64,000 nt of DNA from Kingdonia uniflora (lineage: Eukaryota > Streptophyta > Magnoliopsida > Ranunculales > Circaeasteraceae): NCBI GenBank assembly GCA_014058105.1, contig JACGCM010002285.1:310001-374000 (forward strand), read 5' to 3'. Below are positions 42,464 to 53,655 of this stretch, piece by piece. Position numbers and translations under genes: made by a program. Under the pieces are notes generated by a model that saw nothing but the letters and a program-made list of their open reading frames with translations, did no database searches and was not told where the DNA came from. Positions within the stretch are counted from its first letter, which is position 1; every line of letters begins with the position of its first letter.

Positions 42464-44646
42464 ATGTATATGCCAGAGGGAGACCCACACCCCAGTTCTC
42501 TGCCTGGGTTTAGAGGAACAAAAGATCCAGAGTATTCTGTAACTCGCTCGAGGTCCGGAAGGAAGGAAAAGCGAGTGAAATTTGAAGATGTTCAACCCCA
42601 AGATATACCAAACCCAACCGAAGATAACTTCCCGCGGAGGTGAATTACCCAACTCCCAGATGGAGTCAGTCACATCTATTACACAGGAAAGGAACTCACG
42701 GTAAGTTTTAGTGTAATTGTAAATTTGCTTTTTCCATAAATCATGTATTTGACAAAATGCCTTAATGAATAGAATCGGGATTCAATGCATGCGCACGACA
42801 CATTCACTACGATGTTCTAAGTGTGGAAGGATATTGCCATAATTCCAGCTGTAAGGGACGCCGTGGTAAATATTTTCGGGCAGTTTATGGAAATACGCTT
42901 AGGCAATTTAGATAATCGGCTAATTCAGGCCCTTACAGAGCGTTGGTGGCCGACCAAACACACGTTTATGTTCCCTTGTGCAGAGATAAGGGTCACTCCT
43001 CTCGATTTCACTATGCTAACATTATTGTCCATCGGCTGATATCCGACACAAGTACCATATGATGACACATGGTATATTTTATCCAATGCGAGGCAATTGC
43101 TCCCCAACATTAATTCCAGTCATATAAAGAGTGGGAATGTCAGCATTACACATTTGAGGATGTAATTGACCGTCGCAGCTGATCGGGATGATGATATTAC
43201 TATTGTTCGTGCTTTTATCTTCTTCATGATGGGACATTTGTAGTTCCAAATGGCCAACGACACCGTCCCTCTTGGATATCTCGCGGCCATAAACGATTTG
43301 GACTCGGCTATTCAATATGACTGGGGTTCTGCTATTCTTGCTTCCCTGTACCATGGTTTGGATACCGCAGTCACGACCGAGGGTGCCATCACTAAATTTG
43401 TAGAACTTCTTCTGGTACACTAACACTTTTTCCTTTTACAAATCAAATATCTTCCAATAAACGTCTTAAATATAAATTATTATTATTTTTTATGTTATTC
43501 TGAAATACAGTATTGGTTCTACGAGTATTGTGGGGTTGGTCACCCTATAGTCAAGGAAGAGGTCAAGTACCCGACCTATCCGCGCCTCAGAGCATAGAAG
43601 AGGGGGAACAGGAAGAAAACAAATGACCAGGCCGCCAATCTATTTATTATAGGCAGATACCATATTGATCACCGTACTATTGAGACGATCACATGGGAAC
43701 CTTGGTTCGATTCTGCAGTATCTGAGGCAGAGGACGTACTGAATGCAAAACTCTTATCCCGTAAAAGGATGCCTCTTCAAGTACCAAACAAAAATTGCAA
43801 ATATTACTTGGGGGATTGATGTTGGAGGCAGGTAACTGGTGAGGTGCGTATTCCTTTGGATCCTTCGTTTAGCATGTCGCCACATATTAGTCCAGCGGCT
43901 TTACATGAGATGAGATAGGCCAGGTTCGTTGACTGTGAGCAGTTTATGGTAGGGGAGGAGCGAGTGACTTACGCCTCATACTGGGCTGAACAAACTTTGG
44001 AGGTAGGCCACATGTTGACAGATTCCCAGAGGATGGGGAATCTAGATCTGTTCGGACCGACTGTACTCAGAGCCTAGTATTACACCTGTGGTGGTTACGT
44101 CAGCGTCGGTTCATAGCTTGTCCCAGGACTTTAGTTTGGCTGGCGAGGCGGAGGGGCCAGACCTGGGGTGACACATAGAGTAGACAGGGCGGCGTAAGAG
44201 GCACCCCATCGCCTGTTTGAGGGACCCGCCACCCATATCTTCCTCCTACGGCGCAGAGGAGCTGTGGCATCTGACCCATGGTATGCGGCGACTCATCCTT
44301 ACAGAGTCTGCACGGGACGCACATAGGCTCCAAGAGGTGGAGGATGAGCTTGCTATTGCCCACAAGCAAATTGGCAGTATATATCATCAGCTATATGCCC
44401 ATGTAAGTATTTTATTTATGAATTTATTGTGGTATTTTTTCTTAATGTCATATTTATTTTGTCAAAATATTTATAAAGTTTCTTTGTCCCGTTCAGGATC
44501 TACAGCTGAGGAGGGGGCGTGACGTACGGGTGGCGCCGCTACCACCTGGAGGTGGCGTGAGGATGAGGCAGCGTAGATCTGGTCCGCAAACCAGGGGAGG
44601 CGGTACTAACTGTAGGGGGCGGGGTATTGGAGATGATTCTGAGTAA
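42464..44646 (+). pseudogene. plant mobile domain (PMD, aminotransferase-like) gene, four exons, broken
   Basis: Exons 42464-42700, 42773-43414, 43511-44402 and 44497-44646 join at GT/AG sites (GTAAG..AG, GTACA..CAG, GTAAG..CAG). The first two introns keep the reading phase. Signatures of the PMD: TKHTFMFPCAEIRVTPLDFTM for the TFHLP.GE.T.TL.D.. box; FFMMGHL; LGYLAAINDLDSAIQYDWGS then AILASLYHGLD, for the L..L.......Y.WG.A.LA.LY box; and VKYPTYPRLRA. The C terminus has a short coiled coil (LQEVEDELAIAHKQIGSIYH) and an Arg/Gly-rich tail. At least eight in-frame stops interrupt it, plus one frame change in exon 3. PMD proteins (MAIN/MAIL1 type) act in nuclei and are known to occur also as TE-associated copies. 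Confidence 0.8.
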
Positions 44647-45022
44647 ATATTTTTGTTTTTTATGCGATTTTAGACGATGTAGAAACTCAGCTTTGATTAT
44701 GTAGATGATTCTGAGTAGACGATATATTTGTAGACGATGTTTTGGACGCTCTTAATGTTTATTAGCCATGATTATCTAATGTTGAAATTGACTATTTGTC
44801 TATTCGATTAAATTTGCACTGATGTGTTTTACATTTCTACAGACTATTTGCTGAAGTTTTTATATTTTTGGTAGTGTTTTTTTTAATGTCTATTCGAATA
44901 GATTATTTGTCTGCTCGAATAAATTTCAGCAATTTTGCGCAATTTGTCACTGAGCAGTTTTATTCGAATAGAACTTAATTCTATTCGAACAAATTTATCA
45001 TTGAGGTCGAATGCAAACATAA
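44647..45022. other. spacer with TTCGAA motifs between PMD and transposase genes
   Basis: No gene. TTCGAATAGA-type motifs occur near 44888, 44960 and 44983, like those in the copia LTRs at 15854 and 20987. Confidence 0.5.
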
Positions 45023-45070
45023 ATTTGGCGGTGAAATGAACAACGCGCGGTATTCATTTCACCGCCAAAT
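45023..45070. repeat. perfect 18-bp inverted repeat with CACCGCC core
   Basis: ATTTGGCGGTGAAATGAA (45023-45040) and its exact reverse complement (45053-45070) enclose 12 bases (caacgcgcggta). It lies 124 bases before the transposase ATG. The CACCGCCAAA half recurs at 48350-48362 in the right subterminal region. Confidence 0.95.
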
Positions 45071-45193
45071 CTAAGGTAAAAGACCCACAACTTCTTCCCC
45101 TTTTACATTTCTCCCATTTTTACACTTCTCTCTTCTATTAGAAACTTGTTCACCATCTGGTATTACACCCCTCTCTCAACTCCACAGCCCCAA

Positions 45194-46475
45194 ATGTCTT
45201 CTTTATCATCCAATTCATCCATACCCAATCCTCTAGGTTTATCGTCGTCGTCATCCGATGACGATCTTATTTTTAATTGTGCGGCGACAATTTGCGTTTT
45301 GCACCAAGCTGCAGTGAACATAGTAGTTGAAGATGCACTTCGAGTTACGGCAGGAGTGTCATGGGTTTCAAGGATAAGAGAAAGAAGCGAGATCACCCAT
45401 TGGGGCATTACAACATTATACGAGACTACTTCAAGCCGAATTGAATAAATGAGCCATGGGAATTTCGGCGATGTTTTCGTATGAGTAGAGACCTGTTTAT
45501 GCGTCTATTCGATGCAGTCGTTGCACATGATCATTATTTTGTCCAGAAACCTAACAACGCTGGTACTATGGGGTTATCACCGTACCAAAAGGTAGTCGCA
45601 TCACTACGTTTCCTAAGCTACGGTGTTGCGGCAAATCTTTTTGACGAATATATCCAAATAGGAGAAAACACAACCTTGTTATGTGAGAAAAGGTTTTGTG
45701 TTACGGTTATATAAATTTTTGGCAAGGAATATCTTTGAGCACCAAACGCGGCCGACGTCGAAAAGTTAAAAGCGATCGGAGAGTCTCAGGGATTTTCCAG
45801 CATGTTAGGAAGCCTTGATTGCATGCATTAGATATGGAAAAATTATCCTAAAGCTTGGCACAGTCAATTTACTGGTCATTACCCCAAGGCGATAATGATT
45901 CTTGAGGCGGTAGCTTCACACGACCTTTGGATTTGGCATGTTTTTTTTGGGTTACCAGGGTCTAACAATGATATCAATGTCCTGCAACAATCACATATTG
46001 TCACCGACCTGGCCGATAGTATCGCCCCGCCTTGCAATTATACAATTGCCATAAAATTTTATGATATGGGGTATTACCTAGCGGATGGCATATACCCCAA
46101 ATGGGGAATACTTGTCTAAACCATATCCAATCCGGTTACAGCGAAACAAATTTTTTTTGCTCAACAACAAGAACGTTGCCGAAAAGACGTAGAACGGGCG
46201 TTTAGGGTTTTACAATCTCGGTTCAATATTGTAAAAAATCCGGTTAAATTGTGGGACCTCTAGGTTTTGAGCAATGTCATGAAGGCGTGCATGATAATGC
46301 ACAATATGATCATCGAGGAGGAACGAGATGCATTCCCATCATACTGAAACTACAATCCGGCTGAGCCCTCAACAATCGAAGGCAAACGGTTCGATATTGT
46401 ACACGAACGCGGAACAATAGATCTTTTATATCGAAAATGAACTGGATTCAAAGTTGAGAACTTCACTTTGATCTA
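45194..46475 (+). pseudogene. Pong-type Harbinger DDE transposase (ORF2), broken
   Basis: Begins MSSLSSNSSIPNPLGLSSSS. A +1 frameshift near 45405 leads to RDYFKPN and EFRRCFRMSRDLFMRLFDAV, YQKVVASLRFLSYGVAANLF and IGENTT. The catalytic domain follows: GSLDCMH (Asp 45817-45819), HSQFTGHYPKAIMILEAVAS, DLWIWHVFFGLPGSNNDINV, MGYYLADGIYPKW (Asp 46084-46086), QQQERCRKDVERAFRVLQSR (Glu 46192-46194) and KACMIMHNMIIEEERD. The Asp-to-Glu spacing is 36 residues, and all catalytic residues lie in one frame. Stops occur at 45712, in the DCMHW box (TAG for Trp), after GILV and elsewhere. Length is normal for the family. Confidence 0.9.
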
Positions 46476-46796
46476 AAAGATGATTTAATCGAGTATTTGT
46501 GGGTCGTGAAGAGAAATCTTCAAAATTAGTACTCCATTTCTTGTATTATTTGCGTGTTCTTGATGTAATTTAATGCTTCTCTTAGTCGTACATGTTTATT
46601 AAACATGTTTTTTAACGCAATATTAATCTTGTATTTGTTTTAACGCAATATTATCAGAAATAAACATTTCAAAAACAAACTGTAGAATTTTGAGCAGTAC
46701 ATTATTCAAACATTTACATTATTGGTTATTAAACTACATTCTTGGATAAAAAACTTCTATATACAGCAAAGTTAAATTATATTTCATCACCACTTT
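46476..46796. other. convergent 3' region between ORF2 and ORF1
   Basis: AT-rich with no coding signal. It would hold the terminators of both convergent genes. Confidence 0.5.
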
Positions 46797-48056
46797 AAGT
46801 ACCTGGTCCGCCCCTCTTGGGCAGACGTTCCATGATCTCAGCTTGCCTTTGCAGATAGTATTGCAATTGATGTCCAGAAAGAGTACTCAAGTTTTTTTCC
46901 ATGATTTTGCGATCTTCCTTTGCTTGTTCCAAATCCATTTTAGTTTGCTAGTGTTACATTATTTCTGCTCTTCTTCTTTCCTTTTTTTCTTTCGCTTGTA
47001 TCTTCTCCAACCGTAGTTTATCCAACATTATTTAGATATCGCTACCAGATACAGTCACACCCTCCATTACCTTTTGTGATGCAAAGTTCTTTCTATAGAG
47101 TTTTTGGCCTATGGGCCTGCTTCCACCCTTATGCAGCGAACCATCTAAGTTATAATTTGGGCCCGCGGATTGAGGTGTAGGTGGCCCGTCGGGGTCCTCC
47201 GATAGATTATTTGATCCGACCGAGTTCCCCGGAGAAGAATTGTCCGATGTTCTCCTGGCTGCATTTCTTGGTATATTCATCGCATGGTTTAACCCATCAT
47301 CCCTTAGGTTGGCCCATCGCGGTTCTCGCGCCAAAATGTTATACGCTTCACTGTATTTGAAGTCATTGTCGCCATTCAAGTCTTTATAGATTTTGTGTGC
47401 ATCATTTTCTTATAATTCGCAAAATTACCCAATTCAAATAAATAACGTGTATATCCGCGAGAAATAATTGACATTGAGTTAAAGGAAACTATAAAGTACC
47501 CGATCTTTTTCTATTTTCCCATTGTTATTCCTAAATTGTTCTTGAGCAACTATCCCCTTGTACGCCACACATTGTGCATTAAGGGCATACCACTGAGATT
47601 TGGTCGACCCACATGATCGTCGCGTGGGGCACTCAGGGTCTCTGTTAAAGGCAATGTTGACCTTTTAATAGAAAGTAAAACCCTTTGTGCGGCTATTTGT
47701 TTGGACATAAGTTATTATCCACGCCCTTGCAAGACACGTAAAGTCTGCGTCCGTCCAATGCATTCTGGCACTTGCACGCTTGATCTTTGTTTTGCGGGTG
47801 CTCTTTTCTTTCTTCCTTTTCCTTTTTCTTTCTAGGGAGCCACCGCTTCAATAGGTATTGATGTATTTGCGCCACTTTGACTGTGTTGAGTAGATTTACC
47901 ATGGAATAAATTGTTCTAAAAGTAATTTGGAGGTTAAAAACCTTGAGGTTGAGTGAGCGGATAGGGTTGATAGTACGGGATAAATGCCTGAGGTTGTAGC
48001 TGAGAGAGTGTAAATGGACTTTGATATTGTCCATAACTGGGATCCCCTTGCGACAT
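46797..48056 (-). pseudogene. Pong-type ORF1 (Myb-like), broken
   Basis: Opens MSQGDPSYGQYQSPFTLSQL (48056 down). A Lys/Arg-rich stretch near 47830-47790 is followed by the Myb-like domain in pieces: ARMHWTDADFTCLARAWIIT (about 47770-47710), FYKVNIAFNRDPECPTRRSC with a stop, and STKSQWYALNAQCVAYKG. Then come FKYSEAYNILAREPRWANLR (47359-47300), a Ser/Pro/Gly-rich linker and a final coiled coil ending LQYYLQRQAEIMERLPKRGG (46870-46805). This domain order matches Pong-type ORF1 proteins, which help the transposase bind DNA. At least six stops or frame changes are present. Confidence 0.8.
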
Positions 48057-48329
48057 GGTTAGCGGAGGTGGGGCCTGTGATTGGAATTGAGGTTAAAATT
48101 GCGATGGGTTTTGGTAGAGGTATGGAGTGAATTGTGATGATGGTGTTGAGTGAATGGTGTTGAAGGTGGGTTATGGGAGGATAGGGTCGACGGTGTAGAG
48201 TTATTACTACTGGTACTAGAGTTCACCATTTGGGGAGGGCGTAGGGGTTCTCCTCAGTTCCGCAATTAGGTTTGGGGAAGAAAAAGTTGTCAGGAAGTGT
48301 TGATCAAAATAATTGAGTTTGAAGGTGTA

Positions 48330-48366
48330 TAGATCACCGCTCGGTGATCTAAACACCGCCAAACTT
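48330..48366. repeat. CACCGCC subterminal motifs and short palindrome, right
   Basis: AGATCACCGCTCGGTGATCT is a 9-bp perfect inverted repeat around CT (48330-48349), followed by aaacaccgccaaac. It mirrors the left subterminal motifs. Confidence 0.7.
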
Positions 48367-48465
48367 AATTTTTTTCATGTGAGTTCCTCCCACTCGGTTG
48401 AGTTCCTATAGCGCCAGGTCATCGAACTCACACCCAAACAGTCGCTATTGGGAGACGTTTGAGTG

Positions 48466-48481
48466 TGGGTTTGCAAACCCA
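48466..48481. repeat. 16-bp perfect palindrome
   Basis: TGGGTTTGCAAACCCA just outside the presumed right end of the inner Harbinger element. Confidence 0.85.
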
Positions 48482-48555
48482 TAAGATCCTCAAGTTAGAG
48501 AAGAATTTAGAGGCAAAAACAAAGAGAGAGTTAGAGTTTAGAGCTGGTTAGAGCT

Positions 48556-49140
48556 CTTAGTGTGTTTGTTTTCAAGTTCTGAATGTTGAATGTTGAATAC
48601 TGAATGCGAAATGTTGAATGCTAAATGTTGAATGTTATGGTGTTTTATTTTCAAAAAGTATTGAATGCCAATAGATGTCTTAAATACCCTTATTATAAAA
48701 ATAATGCAAGTTGTACCATTACGCTCTATACGAAATAACTAGAACTATTACTACTACTATTGCCACCACCATCACATTTATCGTCACATATACATATTTC
48801 TCAATCCAAATTATTTTTACAATAGTTAGATATTTGTTTGAGAAATAGAGAGAGAAAAAAAATTATTGTTAAAATTTTGTAGGTGTTTTGTCAAATATTT
48901 TTTTTGTGGGTGACGAGGGGTAATATAGAGAGACAAATAAAAGAGGAGTGCTTAATGGCTAGTAAGCTAGTCTAAAGAGCTTACTAGTTTTAATTTACTA
49001 ACAACTGTTTATTCGCTAGTAAGCCAAAAAAGAAATATCACTTTAAATGCTTAATACCCTTATTAAGCACTTCAGTAAGCAGTAAGCTAAAAAAAAAATA
49101 ACCGCTAACTTAAAATAAAACAAAAACACCACCTAAAACA
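48556..49140. mobile_element. MITE with GAATGTTGAATGCTG repeats
   Basis: The left part (gtttgttttcaagttctgaa, then a short GAATGTTGAATG array) matches the reverse complement of 38596-38824. A possible right end is near 49120-49140 (aaaacaaaaacacca), which is inverted to the left end tgtgtttgtttt. About 580 bp, non-coding. Confidence 0.45.
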
Positions 49141-49605
49141 ATAGTTTAAAATATCGGGGCATTTTCAAAATACCGCCCAGTAAGCCGAAAGAAAAAAATA
49201 TGGTTTGGTATTTTCATGATATTATCAGTGGTTTATTATAACCTTAAAGATGACAATAACCCACCAAAATATCGTGCATTTACCTAATTTATTAGTAAAT
49301 AACGTGAATGTATCATGGTATTTTGAAATTTTTCATGTTATCCTGGCTTTTCCTTTTAAACAATGGTTACAAACATTAGGCTTTTGATCTAATTCGATTG
49401 TTCCCAAACTTTTTAACATAATCAAAATGGTAAGACAAGACATGGTAACAAAATTACAAAATAACTTTTAACTATTATCGGAGAATGAACACGATCCTAT
49501 TTTACATACCAAGCTTGTTCAATAGTTGATGTCGATCTTGATCTGACTCAAGAACCAAATGATATAGTAGGTGATGAAATGAAAGATAATGATGGCGATA
49601 ATGGT

Positions 49606-50273
49606 GGTACAGCAGGATCCTATAATATTGGCAATCCAGGTAATAACTCGGGTAATACTAGTCGGGGTAATATCATTAAAAATGGTTACACGTTAAGTCA
49701 AGAGGGTGGGTTACATACCGTTTACCGAAGAGGCCGACTTTGACCATGCAATTCAAGACTCCAATCACGGTTCTTGTGGTACAGCAGGATCCTATAATAT
49801 TGGTAATCCAAGTAGTAATTCGGGTAACACTAGTCGGGTTATATCATTGAAAGGGGTTATCCGTTAAGTCAAGGGGATTACATACCATTTACTGAAGATG
49901 CCAACTTTGACCATGCAACTCAAGACTCCAATCACGGTTCTCGTGGCACAGTAGGATCCTATAATATTGGTAATTCAGGTAGTAACTTAGGTAACATTAC
50001 TCGGGGTAATATCGGGTTACCCATCAAGTCAAGGGGGTTACATATTATTTACCAAAGAACCCGACTTTGACCATCCAACTCAAGACTCCAATCACGGTTC
50101 TCGTGAAACGGCAAGATCCTATTATATTGGTAATCTTGGTAATAACTCGGGTAACACTAGTCGGGGTAATATCATTAAAAGGGGTTACCCGGCAAGTCAA
50201 GGGGGTTACATACCGTTTATAAAATAGGTTGACTTTGACAATGCAATTCAAGACTCCAATCATGGTTCTCGTC
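49606..50273 (+). repeat. tandem array, 160-172-bp units x4
   Basis: Units start at 49606, 49778, 49945 and 50105, each with acagcaggatcctataatat, aacactagtcggggtaatat and caagactccaatcacggttc. Confidence 0.9.
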
Positions 50274-50430
50274 AAAAATCAACAAATTGGGAAAATCGAC
50301 GAGGTCAAACGGGAAGGTCACCAAGAGGATTTGGGTGAGGTTCATCTCACGTGAGTTATGATGCGAGTTCATTTCCACTGCACTTTGATGGCATGAGCAT
50401 GCACACTTACTATTACCCACACCCGTTTAC

Positions 50431-50927
50431 TAGGGATGAATAAAAAACCGAAGAAATCGAGAAACCGAACTAAACCGATCCGAACTGAACAAAATGGTTC
50501 GATTTTTGGGGCTTCGGTTTCGGTTCCTAAACTAAGGAACCGAAAGAATTCGGTTTCAATTTCGGTTACTCCATAAGAGGAACCCATAAAAACTGAGCCA
50601 AACCGAGAATAAATATTATTAGTAAAGAAAACTCTAAATGTAGTTTAACTCTTCATTACTCTATATATTTTTCATGTATTAAAATGCCAAAATATAGTAT
50701 TGTCAAGTAAATATTTGACTTAAACAATAAATTTATAAGTTTTGATGGAATGCAAACCAAGAAATCGAACCAAACCGATCTATTTTTAGGTTCAGTTTCG
50801 GTTCCTCCTATTTATTTCGGTTCGGTTTATACTGTGATCGGTTTCAGTTTCGATTTCTGATTTTAGGAACTGAATTTTTTGGTTTCGGTTTTTGTTTTAT
50901 GCCAAAACTGATCCATGCTCACCCCTA
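50431..50927. mobile_element. hAT-like MITE with TAGGGGTGAGCATGG-type ends
   Basis: Left end TAGGGATGA and right end CCATGCTCACCCCTA. The interior is full of CGGTTTCGGTT and AACCGAACC motifs, a common plant non-autonomous hAT pattern. Flanks ccgtttac and tcatctac match at 5 of 8 bases, consistent with an old 8-bp duplication. It splits the reading frame of the gene at 49500-51041. Confidence 0.75.
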
Positions 50928-51041
50928 TCATCTACTTTTTATGGTGAGCAAAATGACCTTAGGGGTCTTTTTGCTAACGCAAATCCGTACATTGATGCAC
51001 CGTCTTATGGGTACGAACATGGTCAGGGAGAATCATCATAG

Positions 51042-53655
51042 TCTTCAAGACAACATTACACAGACAAACGTATAGGAGTAATAGTTGTAAGTGGTTGCCC
51101 ACCCCTGGGGATTATGTTATACTTAATCCAACAAGAGTACGAGACACCACATAAGAAATTGTGACCTTTATTTCAAGCATTTGAAGTGAGCTAGAATGTT
51201 TTTAATGCCAACTCACAGCTCAAAAATAATGATTTTGAGGAACCGCATCACTCATATATGTATTAGATTATTATATATCTGTAACTTTATGGAACAATTC
51301 CTAAATGTCAAGCTTTAATTTGTATTCGAATTACTTGTATTTTCTCATAATAAACTTCTTGATTATCAATTTTCTATTTAATATTTTTATTTACTTTCCA
51401 TAATTCTTTTTCAAGTTTAAATATTTTTGGAGACTTCCTTTACATTTTCACACATTTTAAGTAATATATTATACATTAGAGAATAATATTTTTTTTATCT
51501 CAGGTCAAGTCTGCCCCCATGAGAGGAAAGATAAATAGGGCTTGAGATTTACTCTTATTTGGTAGAAAATGCAAGATGAACGGGCTAGATTTTAGTAAAA
51601 GTAAACCATTAAGGGTACTTTAGTATTACCAAATAACTAGGGTACTTTAATTCTCAACCCTCTTATTTCTCATCATGTTTCTTTCTCCAAACTCTCTCAC
51701 GTCCCTTTCCATCGTAACTCCCACATCTGCCTCCTTAACTCTCACTTTCACTCATCTGTAAAGAATTATTTCTCCATGTACTACCGACAACTCCCTACTG
51801 GATCCTCTCCATTTGCAGAACAATTTGAAGTACACAATTTGATTTTTTTTATCAATCGAATCTTTGCAAGCAGGTTTCTACCCCCTTTCTCTACAATCTC
51901 TGTATTTATGTTTGTTTAGTGATTACGGCTTGATTAATTCTAATGTAGTATAATTAGTTCTTACATAACGGTTCTAATGTATTGTAATTGGTTCTAATCT
52001 TTGCTTAGTGATCACCACCATGCATATCGATTTCATGTTGAGTTAATGATTGGTGTTAAATCCATCTCTAATTGGTGTCAATCAAATCCCAAATGCATTT
52101 ACTTCATATCTCTGAAGTTGTTAAATAGATTTGGTTTTGAACCTAATTTCTTTACATGACCTGCCATCCTTTAATTAATGCACTTTCTCCATATATCTTT
52201 AATTGCTAACTTTGGGAGTAAAAAGAAAAATTGCGAGTTTCAGACATCCGAAAGTCCATCCACAAAAGTCTTCTTTGATCATCAACTTCGGTTTGTCGAA
52301 GCCTTATTCAAGTCTGTTTTGCAGATACAAACAACCTCTGCAATGTCGAGAGAGGTCATTGCGCTATCGACTTTAATCGTATTCGCCATATGATTTTTTA
52401 ACTTTTTTTTTGTAGATTATCCCCATCTGAATTTTATTATTTTATTGATGAAGATTTGCAAAGTAATAGATTGCACTACTCGCAGTGATAAGATGTTTAG
52501 ATGTTTTATGAACAACAGTTACGTTAATTGCAATGATTTGATTTATGTGAGTTTGGGTAATTAAAACTATTTTGTTGGATTTTCCATCTATACCGGCACT
52601 ACTCAATGGTTTAACTTCCAGTTCACACGCATACATGTTAATAGGTCGTATAGGTGTTATTGGTTGTGCCCTATTATTGTACCAAGTTAAGGTTGGTGGG
52701 ACCTAGTGTTACTCTTTATTAGGGATTGAGGGTATAATGGGAAGACCACTCAAACCCTATCATGTTAAATAGAGGGGAAGCCCCTCTTGGAGGCTACAAT
52801 GCAGAAAACCATCCCATTGAGATCTGCAGCCAATCCAAAAGAAGACTCCACTCAAGAACTGGGGATTCTCAGAGAGTAGGAAAAGAGGTTAGTATAATCT
52901 AGTATAATCTAGGTATTTGTTCCATCTTTTATCAGATGATAGTGTGATATTGGTGTGCCTTAGAGAGTCTCGATCGCATTAGGCTTTTGGAGATTTGTTG
53001 CGAATCTCTCTAACTTTTTTCTAGGTATTGATTAAATATCAAATTCACATGCAATTTTATGGGGGTTACGAAGCTGTTACTGAGGAGTGTATTATGAAAG
53101 TAAATTTAAATATCAAATTCACATAGATGGCCTTGCCTTAAGAAAATTCTCATTGTTTTCCTTTGATGTAACAAGTTAGTAGTGAGCAACATTTTTTATT
53201 TTTCTTTGGGATTATATGTTGGATGTGGAAATTAAATGTCAATGAGAAGAAATTAATTTTTTTCAATTAGTAATATCGTCTCTTGTTGGATGAAATTGGT
53301 AGTGTTAGTTAATTTGATTGCTTATAAGAACAAGCATGTAGTGTTAAAGTTAAACCAACATTAATTACATCTCATCAGTGCAATATGCAAGAGTATTTCA
53401 AGAATACATGTTCGTTGTAGTGTGAAACATCTATATAAATGTAGGATGTATCGAGCGAACCTTACCTTTGTATCATTGTAATGCCAAAGACACATGCTTG
53501 GCAATATAAATAGTGTCAAAGGAGTGTCGACATTGTTGCCGTGATTCGGTCACGGGTAGCGCCCAAGGCGCGTCGACGTTTCTATCGTGATAATTCGGTT
53601 TAAACCAGTTTTTTGGGTGACCAAAAAGCCGTGATAAATTGAAAATATCACGGTA
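51042..53655. other. AT-rich intergenic DNA
   Basis: No convincing gene. 52178-52393 holds a 71-codon plus-strand frame with a hydrophobic end but no family resemblance. 52640-52990 includes a GC-richer, LTR-like or TRIM-like stretch with the doubled phrase agtataatctagtataatct, ends unresolved. Confidence 0.4.

Larger units (their letters stand above)
42162..48460. mobile_element. inner Pong-type Harbinger transposon carrying a plant mobile domain gene
   Basis: The left end GAGCATCTCTAGCAGCGAGTG (after TAA) and the right end, read inward on the minus strand as CGTCTCCCAATAGCGACTG, share the Harbinger-like terminal pattern. Both continue into a common TTTGGGTGTGAGTTC subterminal phrase. Between them are a four-exon PMD gene (plus), a Pong-type transposase (plus) and a Myb-like ORF1 (minus). 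The right boundary is uncertain by some 40 bases. All three genes carry stops. That all belong to one element is inferred from the ends; two adjacent elements cannot be excluded. Confidence 0.6.
49500..51041 (+). pseudogene. remnant of an unknown gene with coding tandem repeats
   Basis: The plus-strand frame runs VDLDLTQEPNDIVGDEMKDN, then four repeats of about 56 codons containing GTAGSYNIGNPGNNSGNTSR and GYIPFTEDANFDHATQDSNH. It goes on with SSFPLHFDGMSMHTYYYPHP and, after a MITE at 50431-50927, FYGEQNDLRGLFANANPYID and SYGYEHGQGESS followed by TAG at 51039. Codon-level similarity between units across frame breaks suggests the repeats once were translated. I do not recognise the family; a transposase C-terminal region is one possibility. 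Frameshifts interrupt units 1 to 4. Confidence 0.45.
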
